64,000 nt of DNA from assembly GCF_030272615.1 (NCBI RefSeq), contig NC_081415.1, positions 371,007,809-371,071,808 on the forward strand, given 5' to 3'. This DNA comes from Cryptomeria japonica (Eukaryota > Streptophyta > Pinopsida > Cupressales > Cupressaceae). Numbering within the stretch: position 1 is the first letter of the stretch; each line of letters begins with the position of its first letter. Below the pieces are notes generated by a model. It did not search any database and had not been told where the DNA came from. It saw only the letters and a program-made list of their open reading frames with translations. Both the position numbers and the translations under genes were made by a program. Shown here one piece after another: positions 10,649-21,560 of this stretch.

Positions 10649-13520
10649 ATGTCTATTGAAACAAGGTTCCAAGCACCAATGATGCAACAAAGTTTGACAT
10701 ATCAACCAACAATGCAATCACAATTATATCCAACCCAACAACAAGGCAATGTCTATCAAACTTTTTATGATGAAACAAGTCTCCAAATACAAAAACTAGA
10801 GGAGAAACTAGCTCAAGAAACGAAGATATTGGAACAAAGAGTGAAAAAAATTCAAAAGAACAGATCACAAATGTCCAAAATGTTTCAAAAATTTCCAGGT
10901 CGAAATCCAAAGATTGAGCCAATTGATGTAAGATCTCTTCTTGAACTACCAGACATACCAGCTCTCCTCTCCCAAATAGAGATGATGAAATAATTTCAAG
11001 AAAAGAGACAACAATAATTTCAACATTATGTGCCTCCACAACAAGAACAAGAAGGTGTTTACTATCAATCACATTTTCAACCATCACAACCAATTGTTCA
11101 ATAGTTCGAACATTTCCAACAGACACAACCAATGGTCCAACATATACAACCAATGGTCCAATTTCAATAATATGTCCAACCAGCTATACAATGTCAACAA
11201 ATAGTTCAGCCAATGGTGGAATATCAACAAGTTCAATCAACATATCAATGTCAACAACTACAACCAAACATTCAAAAACAAAGGTTGTAGCACATACCAA
11301 CCCAAGTTTCAAACATGTTAGAACAATTGAACCAAGTCCAATATCAAACCATGACATCAGATCAAAACCAAGTCCTTTCCAAACAAGTTCAAATTCCAGA
11401 TACAACTATGTCAAAACCTCGAAAGAAAGGTGGCTTTATTGCAATGCTCTTAAGGAAATTACCAAGTGAGTTCTTTGAAGAAGATCAAGATAATACACTT
11501 ATGTCTAGCAATGCCTCATCCCCTCGCAAGCAAATTGACTCTCCAGTGGCATCTATCCTTACACCTCTAGAAGTTTCACAAGAACCTTCCATATTGTCCT
11601 CATCAAACAATACACCCAAGGATGCAATTATCCAAGGGCTATCCATAATTGATTGCCAAAATAATCCAATTCATGATCCACATCCTTGTCATGTTTCAGA
11701 AATACAAGACCCAATGCCACCATGCACTTTATTGCCATTACCTGTTTTAGAGGACCCCATTCGAAGTCCTTCTTCCTCATGTTCAAGCATTGATTCCTTG
11801 CCAGAATCCATCACAAATGTTCAAAGTGCATCTCCTTCATGCCAAAACATTGATTCCTTGTCAGAATCCCCCATGCATATCCAAAGTCCAACCTCATGTC
11901 AAGAGGATAATTTAGAGCATGAAGAAATGAGTCCTAAAGAAAATCAAGATCAAGATCCTGAAACCTTATCATCCCATCCAATTGTTGACCAGGAATCCAT
12001 CTTCCCAGACACTCATGATGATTCCCTTATTCTTGTCCATCCTATCCAAAAGTCCTATTGACACTCCATTCCCCGAGCAAGATCAAGATATCCCAGTCCA
12101 TCAAATCCCAAATGATCCCTTTCCATTTCATGAAAAAAATGTCCTTTCAAATCCCATTGGCATTCCACTTCCTGAGAAAGATCAAGATATCCTTTCCATC
12201 CTTTATGATGATCCCATTGAAAGTCAAGAGCAAAGCACCTTTAAAGAGGATTCCAATGATCTTCCTCCTTGTCAAGATCAAATTATTCCTTTAGATCCTC
12301 CACAAGATCCACTTGTTCCTCCATCTCCTTGTCCTAATGCTCCATATACATGCCAAGCTTGCATTTCTTTTGATGATCCCATTATTTTTCCCATTCCATC
12401 TCTCGAAGAACCTGTCATTGAACCATGTCCACTACACAATCCTAGTCCCTCTCATGATCCTAATCCACTTCATGATTCTAACATGTTAGTGCAAGATGTT
12501 CATGAACCCTCGACATGCATAATGGGTTCTTCCACTTTGGTGCAATCCAATCCACTTCAAGATCTCATTATTTCTCTCATATCATATCCACCTCATAATG
12601 GACTCGTGTCTTCTTCCCAAAGAAAAGAGTATCCTACAAGTCAAGATATTCATAAAGGAAAAGGAGTAGACCTTCATGAGAAATAATCCCTTCATGTTAA
12701 AGAAAATATTAAGGGTCATGTCTACACAACTCACTCTCAAGACGTTGGTATCCCTCCCTCAAAATCAAAACATACACCTTCCCCATCATCTCTTCCATCC
12801 ATCTTAGGTCCTTATATCCCTTCCTCCTTTATGCAAGGTCAGCAAAGGCAGACATCCTTGAGTAAATTTCATCAATCCAAAAGAACTCCACTTCATCCCT
12901 ATCCATCCATGCATTCATTTCCCCCTCCAAGCAATTTGGATGCCAAGTATAAAAGTGATAAGTCTAGCAATCCACATGTATTCTAGGATCAACATGTCCA
13001 ATATAATCGACATGTAAAAACAAAGAACAATATGATCTATAAAGAAAAAGAAATATCCAAAAGGCCACAAAGGCCCATTGCTCAAAAACAAAATTCAAAA
13101 TACATATGGGTTCCTAAATCCCGTGTGCAAGCAATGCATTCCAAAGAACAACAAAAGCATGAAAAATCAAAAACCATGTGGATCCCTAAGCAACTCCTTG
13201 AAGCACAAAATCCTAAAGAAACATCCAACTTGGCATCCAAAATTGCTATTCCTCCATCCAAACCTTCCAAGTCTATTTCTCCACCACCTTCTTCAACCGT
13301 TTTGGGCCCTTATGTCCCAAAATCCATAGTTGTTCCTTCGTCAAAATCTCAATATCCAAAATACATTTTTCCTCCATCAATCCATCACCCCTCAAGGTGT
13401 GTGCCAATGTTGATCTTGCCTTCATTTCCATCCACTGAAGCCCAGTTCTTCCAATACCCTATCCATTATCCAATGCATATTTTCCATCCTTCAATCCCTT
13501 TGATCCAATCCTTTGCATAA
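10649..13520 (+). pseudogene. Long Pro/Ser/Gln-rich protein of PMD-LTR-1 (broken)
   Basis: The function is not recognised. Starting at ATG 10649 (MSIETRFQAP), a nearly open stretch of about 950 codons runs to TAA at 13520. It has several stops (for example near 10991) and one frame change near 12000-12060. Residues 1-110 hold a Gln-rich segment and a coiled-coil-like stretch (LEEKLAQETKILEQRVKKIQ). Next comes a Gln/Pro/Val-rich region with tandem QPMVQ repeats. A long acidic Pro/Ser/Asp region follows, with recurring DQDI, DPPQDP and SIDSLSES motifs. The C-terminal part has two W-[VI]-P-K boxes (YIWVPKSRV, TMWIPKQLL) about 20 residues apart. It occupies the gag position but has no zinc knuckle or capsid motif. 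It could be a divergent structural protein or a non-autonomous filler ORF. The sequence supports a former coding region, not its role. Confidence 0.55.
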
Positions 13521-14488
13521 ATCCTTGCCTTAGTTTCATCTTATTTTCTATGTCCTTATCCTACCAATGTCTTTGAGCATACTTTTAAAGGTCATGGTCC
13601 ATTTTTTTTTCAAGGTTACTATCCAAACAAAAAGACGCTTGAGTCCTTCTTCCATCCCCTATCATGTGTCCATCTTCTATTGAAAAAGTCAAAATACAAA
13701 AAAAGTAAAATAAAAGTGAAAAAAAAAAGACAAAAGAAAAAAAGTAAAGCGAAAATAATTCGTCCACTGGTGAAAACCTGGCAAACAGGCACCTTGGGCA
13801 AGTACCATGATGAAAACCTGGCAAACAGGCATCATGCGTAATCTATGAACTTCTTGCACATCACACTTGGGGGCAGGTTTTATCCTATCATATCCTTTTG
13901 TCCTTCATTGTTCCATTATCCTATCGAACCCTTGTCATTACCCTTCATATCCTATCATTCCTCATGTTCAGTTTCCCTTTCCACCTTTGATCTTGACAAG
14001 GCTAAGGATCATCATGAGCATCATGCATCTTGTTTGTAGCTTTTAGTCTATCATAGCTTTTGGTCTTTATCCATTTGCTTATTACAAACTTTCATCCATA
14101 TTCCCTAGCTTATTGCAACTTTCTGCCACTATCCCTTAGCCTACCCCAACTTTCAGTCCATGTCCCTTATCCATTCTTGGTCTTGGTTATCCTATCCATC
14201 TCTTATCACTATCCATACACTCTGTTTCATTCCTTGATCTTGATCTAACATAAGGACGCAAAATTTAAACATGGTTTCAAAAACCTCTTGACATGTCCCT
14301 CATGCCATGTTCCTGCTTTACATTGTCATATCCAATCTCTTGTCCCATCACACAATAGCCCTTCAAAATTGCATCTGTATTGTATCCATAATAAAAGGCC
14401 TTTGTCTTCCCTCTATCCACCATCATTTCAGAAAGCCTATTTATTCACCTATCATATTCCTTGCCTTGCTAGACACTGGGGGCAAAAT
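13521..14488. other. Non-coding segment with a duplicated ACCTGGCAAACAGGCA motif
   Basis: No gene is seen. The string GAAAACCTGGCAAACAGGCA occurs twice about 39 bp apart (near 13773 and 13812), followed by a TTGGGGGCAGGTTTTATCC stretch. The rest is C/T-rich (CCATTATCCTATC, CTATCC), a typical 3' non-coding part of long plant Gypsy elements. Confidence 0.5.
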
Positions 14489-14810
14489 CATAAAAATTGA
14501 AAAATGTCCTGAAATAAATCAAAAATAAAAAAAATTGAAAAAAGTCCTTAAAAAATCTCTAAAAAATTGAAAAATGTCATGAAATAACTCAAAAAAATTG
14601 AAAAATGTCCTGAAATAATCATAAAAATTGAAAAATGTCCTGAAATAATTCAAAAAAAAATAAAATTGAAAAATGTTCTGAAATAATCATAAAAATTGAA
14701 AAATGTCCTGAAATAATCCAAAAAAATTGCAAAATGTCCTGAAATAATTCAAAAAAATCAAATAGTGTTCTGAAAAAATCCCTAAAAAGTCATATAAAGT
14801 CCTGAAAAAA
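14489..14810. repeat. A-rich minisatellite (AAAATTGAAAAATGTCCTGA)
   Basis: About nine degenerate units of roughly 30-45 bp share the block ATTGAAAAATGTCCTGAAAT, separated by A-rich spacers of variable length. They lie between the P/S/Q ORF and the antisense PMD gene. Confidence 0.85.
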
Positions 14811-15882
14811 ATGAACACAAACACATTTCAAAACATTAAAATCCAAAAACAAGCATTTTGCATTTTGTCAATAAATGATCCCTTTGTGCATAGATAGATC
14901 CCTGAGCATCCCTCCAATGACACGCAATCCAACACCGTGCTTTAAATGAAATCATGCGTTAATAGATGAAGTTTTTCAATCAAACCAGATATTCCAACTG
15001 ATAAAAAATTGTCATATCAATCAACCTCCAAATCATTTGTCCTTGGCACACTATCATGGGTCTTATACAGGGTGTGGTATACTCGAAACCAGACTGTGTC
15101 CTGTCTTAGACGAGGTACCACATGTCCTGAAACCAGATAGCATGATCGTCCTATGAACACTTTCAACTTTTGACAATGAAGATCAAGATGTTTGTTTGAT
15201 TTGCTAGAATTTGTGCATCTTATCTTTTTTAACCGATTTATCTTTGGCTTCGGTCATGTTCCTATGTTGCTCGATGATGTCACTGAGTGATTTAGAGTGA
15301 CCGGGATGGTTCATGGTCCCTTTCTTTTTTGTTGTGATTATTGTTTGTTTGTGATGTGTCTGTCTTTTGCAAAAAGGGTTGCATTTCAGCTCTGGCCTTC
15401 CATGCCATGATGCTACGCATCCATTTTGCTACATTAAAATAAAGGTTCTCACCTACAAAGTGCATTAGTGAAAGCAAGTTTTTTCTTCGTCTCTAACTGT
15501 CCTCTGTTTCATTTCTTCTTACTAACATTTCTTCTGTCAGTTCGGTCTAGTGCTCTGATTTCTCCACACACATATGTTGTATCCTGCATTCATTGGTTAG
15601 TACATTTGCATTATATCAAGCATCACATCAAGCATTTTATCCATTTCATATTATCAATGCATCAAAAACATGTAAAACATACATCAACAGTGCATAAGTC
15701 ATCCATACATGGAAAATAACATATGTCATAACACATTGCATCCCATCATATCGATGCATATCATATCACATATCACAATAATATCGGAGTACAAAATTGG
15801 ACTGTCTGTCCTAGGTATGGCCCGCAGGCTGACTACAAAATGTCAAACTACATCTGTCCATCATATGGAGCATGTGCCTCTG
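14811..15882. other. Spacer before the antisense PMD gene, no gene seen
   Basis: Open frames here are short and low-complexity. A pair of similar blocks near 15075-15140 (ATACTCGAAACCAGACTGTG and CATGTCCTGAAACCAGATAG) may be a small internal duplication. No other structure noted. Confidence 0.4.
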
Positions 15883-18123
15883 TCACTGGGTGCTCCCTCT
15901 ATCCTCCTCATCCCTGCCATGTCTCATGGATGATGTCCCTCCTGGTCCTGGCTATGGTGGTCTCATCGGTCCACTCACCCCCATGCTGCTCAATGACCTC
16001 CGAGAGCGTGCCCTGCTCTCTGTCCTCGATCGTGCCCGATATGAAGCTGCTCTTTGCTCTGGTGGAACTGCACTCTCATATAGTGTTCTCCAATGGCGTA
16101 TCTCCTCTCCGATCTCTACCAGCATCTGTACCATCTCCCGTGCACTAGCATCCCGAATCGACCCAATATACTCAGTGACTTTCTATTCTTCTCGCTGTGC
16201 CTGAGCTATTGTTGTATCTCGAGCCACTGTAAGTCTGGCTATCTCCACTCTGAACTGCTCATTCTGTCTCTCTAAAGTCGCAATATGATCATGCTGACTC
16301 GCTATGGTAGCCCTGCACATCTCCATCTCCTCTATGCTAGCTGTCTCTGGCTCTATGGGTATATCCCGCAATGCCTCCTGCTCACCTGAATCTAGCTCAT
16401 CCTCATCATTCACATCCTCATCTCTGTCCTCATCATCCCCCTCATCCTCATCCCTGCCCTCATCCTCCTCATCCTCATCTCCCTCCTCCTCTCCTACGAG
16501 TGGGAAATCCTCCTGTCTCCTCGGTACTAGAATATCAGGATCTGTCAATGGCATTGGCCACCGTCGTACAAACCATCTCTCATACTCCTCTGTCATCCCG
16601 GTGTCTACTACATCTGATCTCCAATCCCACTGTCTCTGTTGTAGCTATGTGAAGTCAGCATGTGCTATGTGTGGCTAAATCATACTCCCCCACTGACTCG
16701 TCTCTCTGTGAGATCGGGAAAAGTGTGCAGTCCTCCTAGGTACATCCTACCTCTCTCCAAACTGTCATCTGACTCTCTCTGGCAGGTACATCTCAATCAC
16801 TCTCTGGTGATTCACTGGTTGCCCAATCAGGTACCTCTCCTGTCTACAATACGGTAGCTCATCACTATCATCTGACCATCTAGGGCAATCACGATATGGC
16901 CTCCATGTGAACTCTCTCAGTCTGTCTAGCTCATGTCGCCAATATAGTATGTATCCAAATGGACCCCATCTCAGTGCTCCTCCATAGCAGTACACGTATG
17001 GTGGGTGTGGTACTACCTATCTCTTTGTAATCGATCGACATATGGCTATGTGCTCAAATGCCCATACCTATAGCAATGTGACTCCACAGCTCAAAGTCTG
17101 CACTCCCTGATATGCTATCTGATGCAACTAAAAATACAGCATAGCCAGTACACATGGTCCCCATGCATACACTGTACCCTCTATTTCCATCCACTCTAGC
17201 ACTCTTCCCCATCCAATAGGGAATCCGTGTCCTCGTCTATCCCCTGCTAGTAGGCATGCTATCACCATGGCTATCACTACATGTCATCGATCATTCTCTG
17301 ATGCCATGGTCTCCCAACCAATCTCCCTCTCTACGATATCTAGATCATCTGCGTCGCACTCAAATAATCTGCACAATGCGTCTCTCCCTGTCACTGGGTC
17401 ATACTCTACCATCTCCCCATGAATCAGAATGCGGAGGATACGCCATACATCCTCTAGTGTCATAGTCGCCTCTCCAGTCGCCAAATGGAATGAGGAGGTC
17501 TCTGAATGCCATCGCTTTGCCAATGCGGTAAGCAGTCCCATGTTTGCCCTAATCTCAGGCATGAATGTGATATAGTATATCCCAAGTCTTGCTAATGTAT
17601 CTATGTTCGTGCTCTTGAGTCTATGTCGTAACATGAAGTAGTCTGGTCGATTCTCCCACGTGGTCAATGGATACTGTCAAATCTGCATCACAATTGGGGC
17701 ACATTTTGTTAGTTTTAGGGTTTTCTCCTACGGGTTGCATTTCCTCGCTTCATGTCCAAGTCAGGGTGTTTCTAATCTCTTTTGACCTATCCTATTCTTA
17801 TCCCCCCTTTTCGGATCATTTGCACGCTATTTTTGACCTAAATTGAGTTCTTAGGGCACAACTGCGCGTGTGTTGTGTATCCTGCACCTATGTCTCCCTA
17901 CACAAGCATAGAAGACATCACACAAGTGCAGGATTCACCCTACACAAGCGCAGAAGTCAGTTTCTGCATTCCCTGTGGGCCCCGCAATGTCCCGCAAGCA
18001 AGTCAAATTCATAAAATTGAACACATGGGTTTTTGAGATACATACCGCTGCTCCTACGTCATCTAGTCATCTATATGTGCATACACATTCTCCGAGGTGA
18101 TCTGCCATTGGAATGTTCGCCAT
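15883..18123 (-). pseudogene. PMD-1: plant mobile domain (MAIN/MAIL1-like) gene, antisense in PMD-LTR-1
   Basis: This gene runs opposite to its host element. Predicted exon 1 is 18123-18046: ATG, 26 codons, first residues MANIPMADHL. A 363-nt intron follows (donor GTATGT at 18045, acceptor TGATGCAG ending at 17683), and exon 2 starts at 17682 in phase 0. Exon 2 opens with YPLTTWENRPDYF, then the PMD core. The family signature is clear at 17284-17667: FHLATGEATMTLEDVWRIL. A second core block is at 16765-16995 in another frame (YCYGGALRWGPFGYILYWRH). Then come a Glu/Asp-rich tract and a coiled coil (16183-16596), and an Arg/Pro-rich end (15883-16134). At least four stops and two frameshifts make it a pseudogene; some stops look like CGA to TGA or CAG to TAG. 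PMD proteins occur both as host genes (Arabidopsis MAIN and MAIL1) and inside transposons. Its role in an LTR element is unknown. Confidence 0.8.
17683..18045 (-). other. Predicted intron of PMD-1
   Basis: On the minus strand the donor is GCG|GTATGT and the acceptor is GATGCAG|AT. Both sides are in phase 0. The intron holds inverted copies of the CTGTGTCAGACATTCTGCGC minisatellite (about 17865-17960). The homologous PMD-2 gene has an intron at the same codon boundary, which supports the call. Confidence 0.6.
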
Positions 18124-18205
18124 CTCTCTGCAAGTGTCCTTTTCCAGAGCAACAAATTCTCCTTTTTGGCTATTGCAAATGAGCAATTTTCACTCTCTTG
18201 GTCTC

Positions 18206-18213
18206 ATTTATAG
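18206..18213 (-). promoter_or_regulatory. TATA box for antisense PMD-1
   Basis: CTATAAAT on the minus strand, about 85 bp upstream of the predicted PMD-1 start codon and inside the element, 275 bp before the 3' LTR. PMD-2 has a TATATAAG at the matching place. Confidence 0.5.
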
Positions 18214-18474
18214 ATCTTTGTTAGTGCATAGATGGACGTGCACCCTCTCCATCTCATGCTGGTCGCGGTCTTTTGCACCATCAATTGCTTGTCCTTTGTG
18301 TGTCCGATCTCCGATTGTCAGTCCGTTCGATCCTATTATTTTTTTATCGATCAATTGGCCTCTTTTTTGCATGTTTCCGGCCAATTCCTTGAGGGGGCAT
18401 GCATATGTCATTATTATTGTTTGGGGCATTTTCATTATTGTTCTTTGAAACAACGCTTAAAATTGCATTGTCTC

Positions 18475-18488
18475 AAAGAGGGGCAAAA
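18475..18488 (+). other. Polypurine tract of PMD-LTR-1
   Basis: AAAGAGGGGCAAAA directly precedes the 3' LTR. Nearly the same tract precedes the 3' LTR of PMD-LTR-2. It fixes the element's orientation. Confidence 0.85.
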
Positions 18489-20057
18489 TGTAGACACCTA
18501 AAAATGGTCAACGCTTGCGGAATCATACTTTAACATTTGTGCATTGCCTCATTTTAGGTTTTTGTGTCGCATTAACATTTCTCCTATTTCACGCACTTGG
18601 TTTTTATCATTTGTGAGCATCGAGTCATTCTTCTACATTCTTCATTCGTCTCACTCTCAAATTTGGTCTTGTCGACAACACTCTCCAGTCATGATTTTGA
18701 TCAATCTTATCCTGTCCCATCAATGTGCGTGCTCATTTGTCATCATTTTGGACATCGTCAATCCTAATTAGGGTTTTGTCCTCTTATCAATCTTATCATC
18801 TGGCGATCGATTTTTCATCAATCCTTGTCATTTTCAATCTTGTCGTTTTGCGATTGATTTGTCATCGATCATTGTCATGTTCGATCTTGTCATTTTGCGA
18901 TCGATTTGTCATCGATCGTGGTCATTTTCAATCTTGTTGTTTTGCAATCTATTTTGTCATCGATCCTTGTCCTCTTGTCAATTTTGTCATTTTGCGATTA
19001 ATTTGCCATCGATCATTATCTTTCTCAATCATGTCAATTTGGATCAATTAGTCATTGTTCCTCGTCAATTGGCACATTTATCAATCAAATCATTCGTCAG
19101 CATTGGTCTTTTATCAAGTCAAAATCATGATCAAATCGATCCTTCAATCAGGACCTAATTCTCATCCTTGCATTTCTAATTCATCTTTTAGGGTTTCATG
19201 ATTCTATTCATTTAACCCTGTTTGACATTTGCCCCTCTAGGATTAATAAATTACTTATTTATCCTAAGTCTTCGTGTCACAATTAAATGTTTATTTAATT
19301 GGCTAACTAATTATTCCTCTTTTTGTGAATTAATTGATAAATGACAAATTATTAATTGATTTACCTAATTTCTCCTAATTCCTAATTTCCTAAATTTTCA
19401 TCAATTTCTAATTCCTAATTTTCAATTCTCTCCTATTTTTCTCCTAATTTCATGGGAATGACATTTCAATTTGTCGTAATTTGTCATAATTGACAATCAA
19501 TCAATTTTGACATAGAAATTTGTCATAATTTTGTCATAAATTATCAATCAATCAATTTTGCATAGAAAGTGCAAATTTGTCATAAATTTGTCATAATTGA
19601 CATAATTGATTTGCAATTTCCATTTGAATCTCTTCATGCTAATTTGATCATCTCTCCAATTTGTCTATAAATTGGATGAATTTCTTCAATCCCAATCTAA
19701 TAATCACATTATCTAATAATCACATTATCGATCTAATAATCACTTGTTTGAATTACTTTGTCGAATCAATCACGCTTTGAGTATTCTTGTGCCAATGTCA
19801 ATCTTGCTTTCACATTAGGTTTATGCACTTGAAGGTGAGATCCACAAACAAAGGCTATTTGAAGAAGAAAGAAGGACAATGGAGCTGCATGAAGGAGATA
19901 TTCAGATCTGCATTTGGTTTGCTTAGCTTATAATCTTGAATGTTTTGCTTTCATGTCTTTATTGAGTTTGTTTAGGATTGATCATTACATTTGAGCTTTT
20001 GTGATTGAGCTATTATTAATATTACTTGCTTTGATGATTTCCGATTTCCTAGCTACA
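18489..20057 (+). repeat. 3' LTR of PMD-LTR-1
   Basis: It matches 6993-8581 closely, including the 47-bp minisatellite (18786-19030) and TATA box. One ~18-bp repeat unit is shortened near 19700. It ends TTTCCTAGCTACA before TSD GGATG. Confidence 0.92.
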
Positions 20058-20335
20058 GGATGAACTCAATTGGTTATCTACATTTTAACCTTAATAAATG
20101 AACTCCATCTTATTAGCTATATTTTAACTATAATGGATGAACTCAATGGGTTATTTACATTTTAACCTTAATAAACAAACTTTGTTATGTTAGCTATATT
20201 GTAACTAAAATGGATGGACTCGCCAAGTTAACCATATTTTAACCTTAATGGATGAATTTACATGTTATCTATGTTTTAACTTCTATGGGTAAATTTCCTC
20301 ATGTTAGCCTTATCTTCAACCATAATAAATGAACG
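20058..20335. repeat. Degenerate minisatellite, right half
   Basis: This continues the array at 6785-6992 (GGATGAACTCAATTGGTTAT, AACCTTAATAAATGAACTCC and so on). It belongs to sLTR-G and shows that PMD-LTR-1 landed inside the array. Confidence 0.7.
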
Positions 20336-20643
20336 CTTCCTAATTTCTATAATGTTAATTCACTGAGCAAATTATATCCATGTTTCAAGAAATAGCATGT
20401 AAATAAGATATCCTGCTTAATTGGATCAAATGTTGCGATTTGGGTTAGGTGTTAAGTTACGTAATCATGTTGGGAATCTCCTTAGGTTCATTTAGTCTTC
20501 CACTCTGTTATCTAAGCATTAGATAACTGAAATGTATCTTAATGTTGTGTATTAAAGTTTAAAAAAAAAAAAATATTTGCACTCCATTTGAGTGTTTTAG
20601 CTTTAACCCTTCGGGGTTTCCTAGCAGGGCAATTACAATATCC

Positions 20644-20650
20644 TATAAAT
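20644..20650 (+). promoter_or_regulatory. TATA box of the Tat-1 LTR
   Basis: TATAAAT in TCCTATAAATATG, two bases after the duplicated target site of sLTR-G. The solo LTR therefore sits immediately upstream of this core promoter and separates it from the original U3 sequences. Confidence 0.5.
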
Positions 20651-20839
20651 ATGAAAAAAGGCTCAACAGAGGTGTCTCTTTATGATGCCTCGTCGATATG
20701 TTCATGTTGCTTCTGGTGTTTCTACTTCGTCAACAAATTCCTCTTCCGATCATTTGGGTGATCCATTGACTCATTTTATTTGCTCTTCAGGTTACCTATG
20801 CCAAATGCATCTTGGATGGTATTCATCGGGATTGTTTTA

Positions 20840-21560
20840 ACTATTGGCATACCAAAAAATTGTATGCCTAACTTCACAAGTTATCCCAATAGAATTTTTC
20901 ACCGTCGATTCCACCTTTGCTATGAGTTATTTCGATACAGGTAGTCCAGACAAGAGTGTACTACTGGAGTAGCTTTCCCGATGTCACTTTATATACTCAT
21001 TTTTGGAATAGGTTGTATCATCGTATTATAGATAATCCATTATCCTAATCTCATTAGTTATACCGATAGGGGTATGATTTTTGTTTTCCTTTATCACCAT
21101 AGGTTTTACCGATATCAGTTCCTCGGTCATAAGTGCATAATTGGGATAGTTCCCCCGATATCATTCTATCTATTTTTCATTGAGACAGTTTTAATGATCG
21201 GGACCCCGTTGATGTGCTATTCTGACTTCATGAGTTATTTTGATATAGTTAGTCCAGTCAAGAGTGTGCTATCGGAGTAGCTATCCCAATGTCACTTTAT
21301 ATACTCATTTTTGGAATAGGTTATATTATCGGATTATAGATAATCCATTATCCCGATCTCATTAGTTATACCGATAGGGGTATCATTTTCATTTTCCTTT
21401 ATTGACATAGGTTTTACTGATATCAGTTCCTTGGTCATGAGTGAATAATCAAGATAGTTCCCATATCACTCTATCTATTTATCATCGGGATATATCTAAT
21501 GATCATAACCACATTGATGTGCTATTTCAACTTCATAATTTATTCCGATAAGACCTGCAT
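20840..21560. repeat. 308-bp tandem duplication in the Tat-1 LTR
   Basis: The block with TGAGTTATTT, AGTCCAGACAAGAGTGT, ATGTCACTTTATATACTC, TTATACCGATAGGGGTAT and ATATCAGTTCCT appears at 20923-21230 and again at 21231 onward, with period 308. A partial third copy follows at about 21476-21560. The sequence is rich in CCGATA-type pentamers. Confidence 0.85.

Larger units (their letters stand above)
6993..20057 (+). mobile_element. PMD-LTR-1: LTR retrotransposon with antisense PMD gene, no pol
   Basis: The element is 13.1 kb, with LTRs at 6993-8581 and 18489-20057 (1589 and 1569 bp). A perfect 5-bp TSD, GGATG, flanks it at 6988-6992 and 20058-20062. A PBS-like site follows the 5' LTR and the PPT AAAGAGGGGCAAAA precedes the 3' LTR, so the element is plus-oriented. 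The 9.9 kb interior has a broken Pro/Ser/Gln-rich open region (10649-13520), minisatellites, and a PMD gene on the opposite strand (15883-18123). No protease, RT, RNase H or integrase motifs were found, so it would need enzymes in trans. LTR differences are few (5 in the first ~113 bases), mostly C/T. Confidence 0.9.

Noticed and set aside
10653-11153. 166-codon minus-strand frame rich in Val and Leu
   Set aside because: It is the complement of the Gln/Asn-rich plus-strand ORF; Val/Leu-rich antisense frames are a usual by-product.
16304-16678. Plus-strand Ser/Pro/His-rich frames (16304-16678, 16371-16652)
   Set aside because: They are shadows of the acidic tract of the minus-strand PMD-1 gene; the minus frame has the family features.
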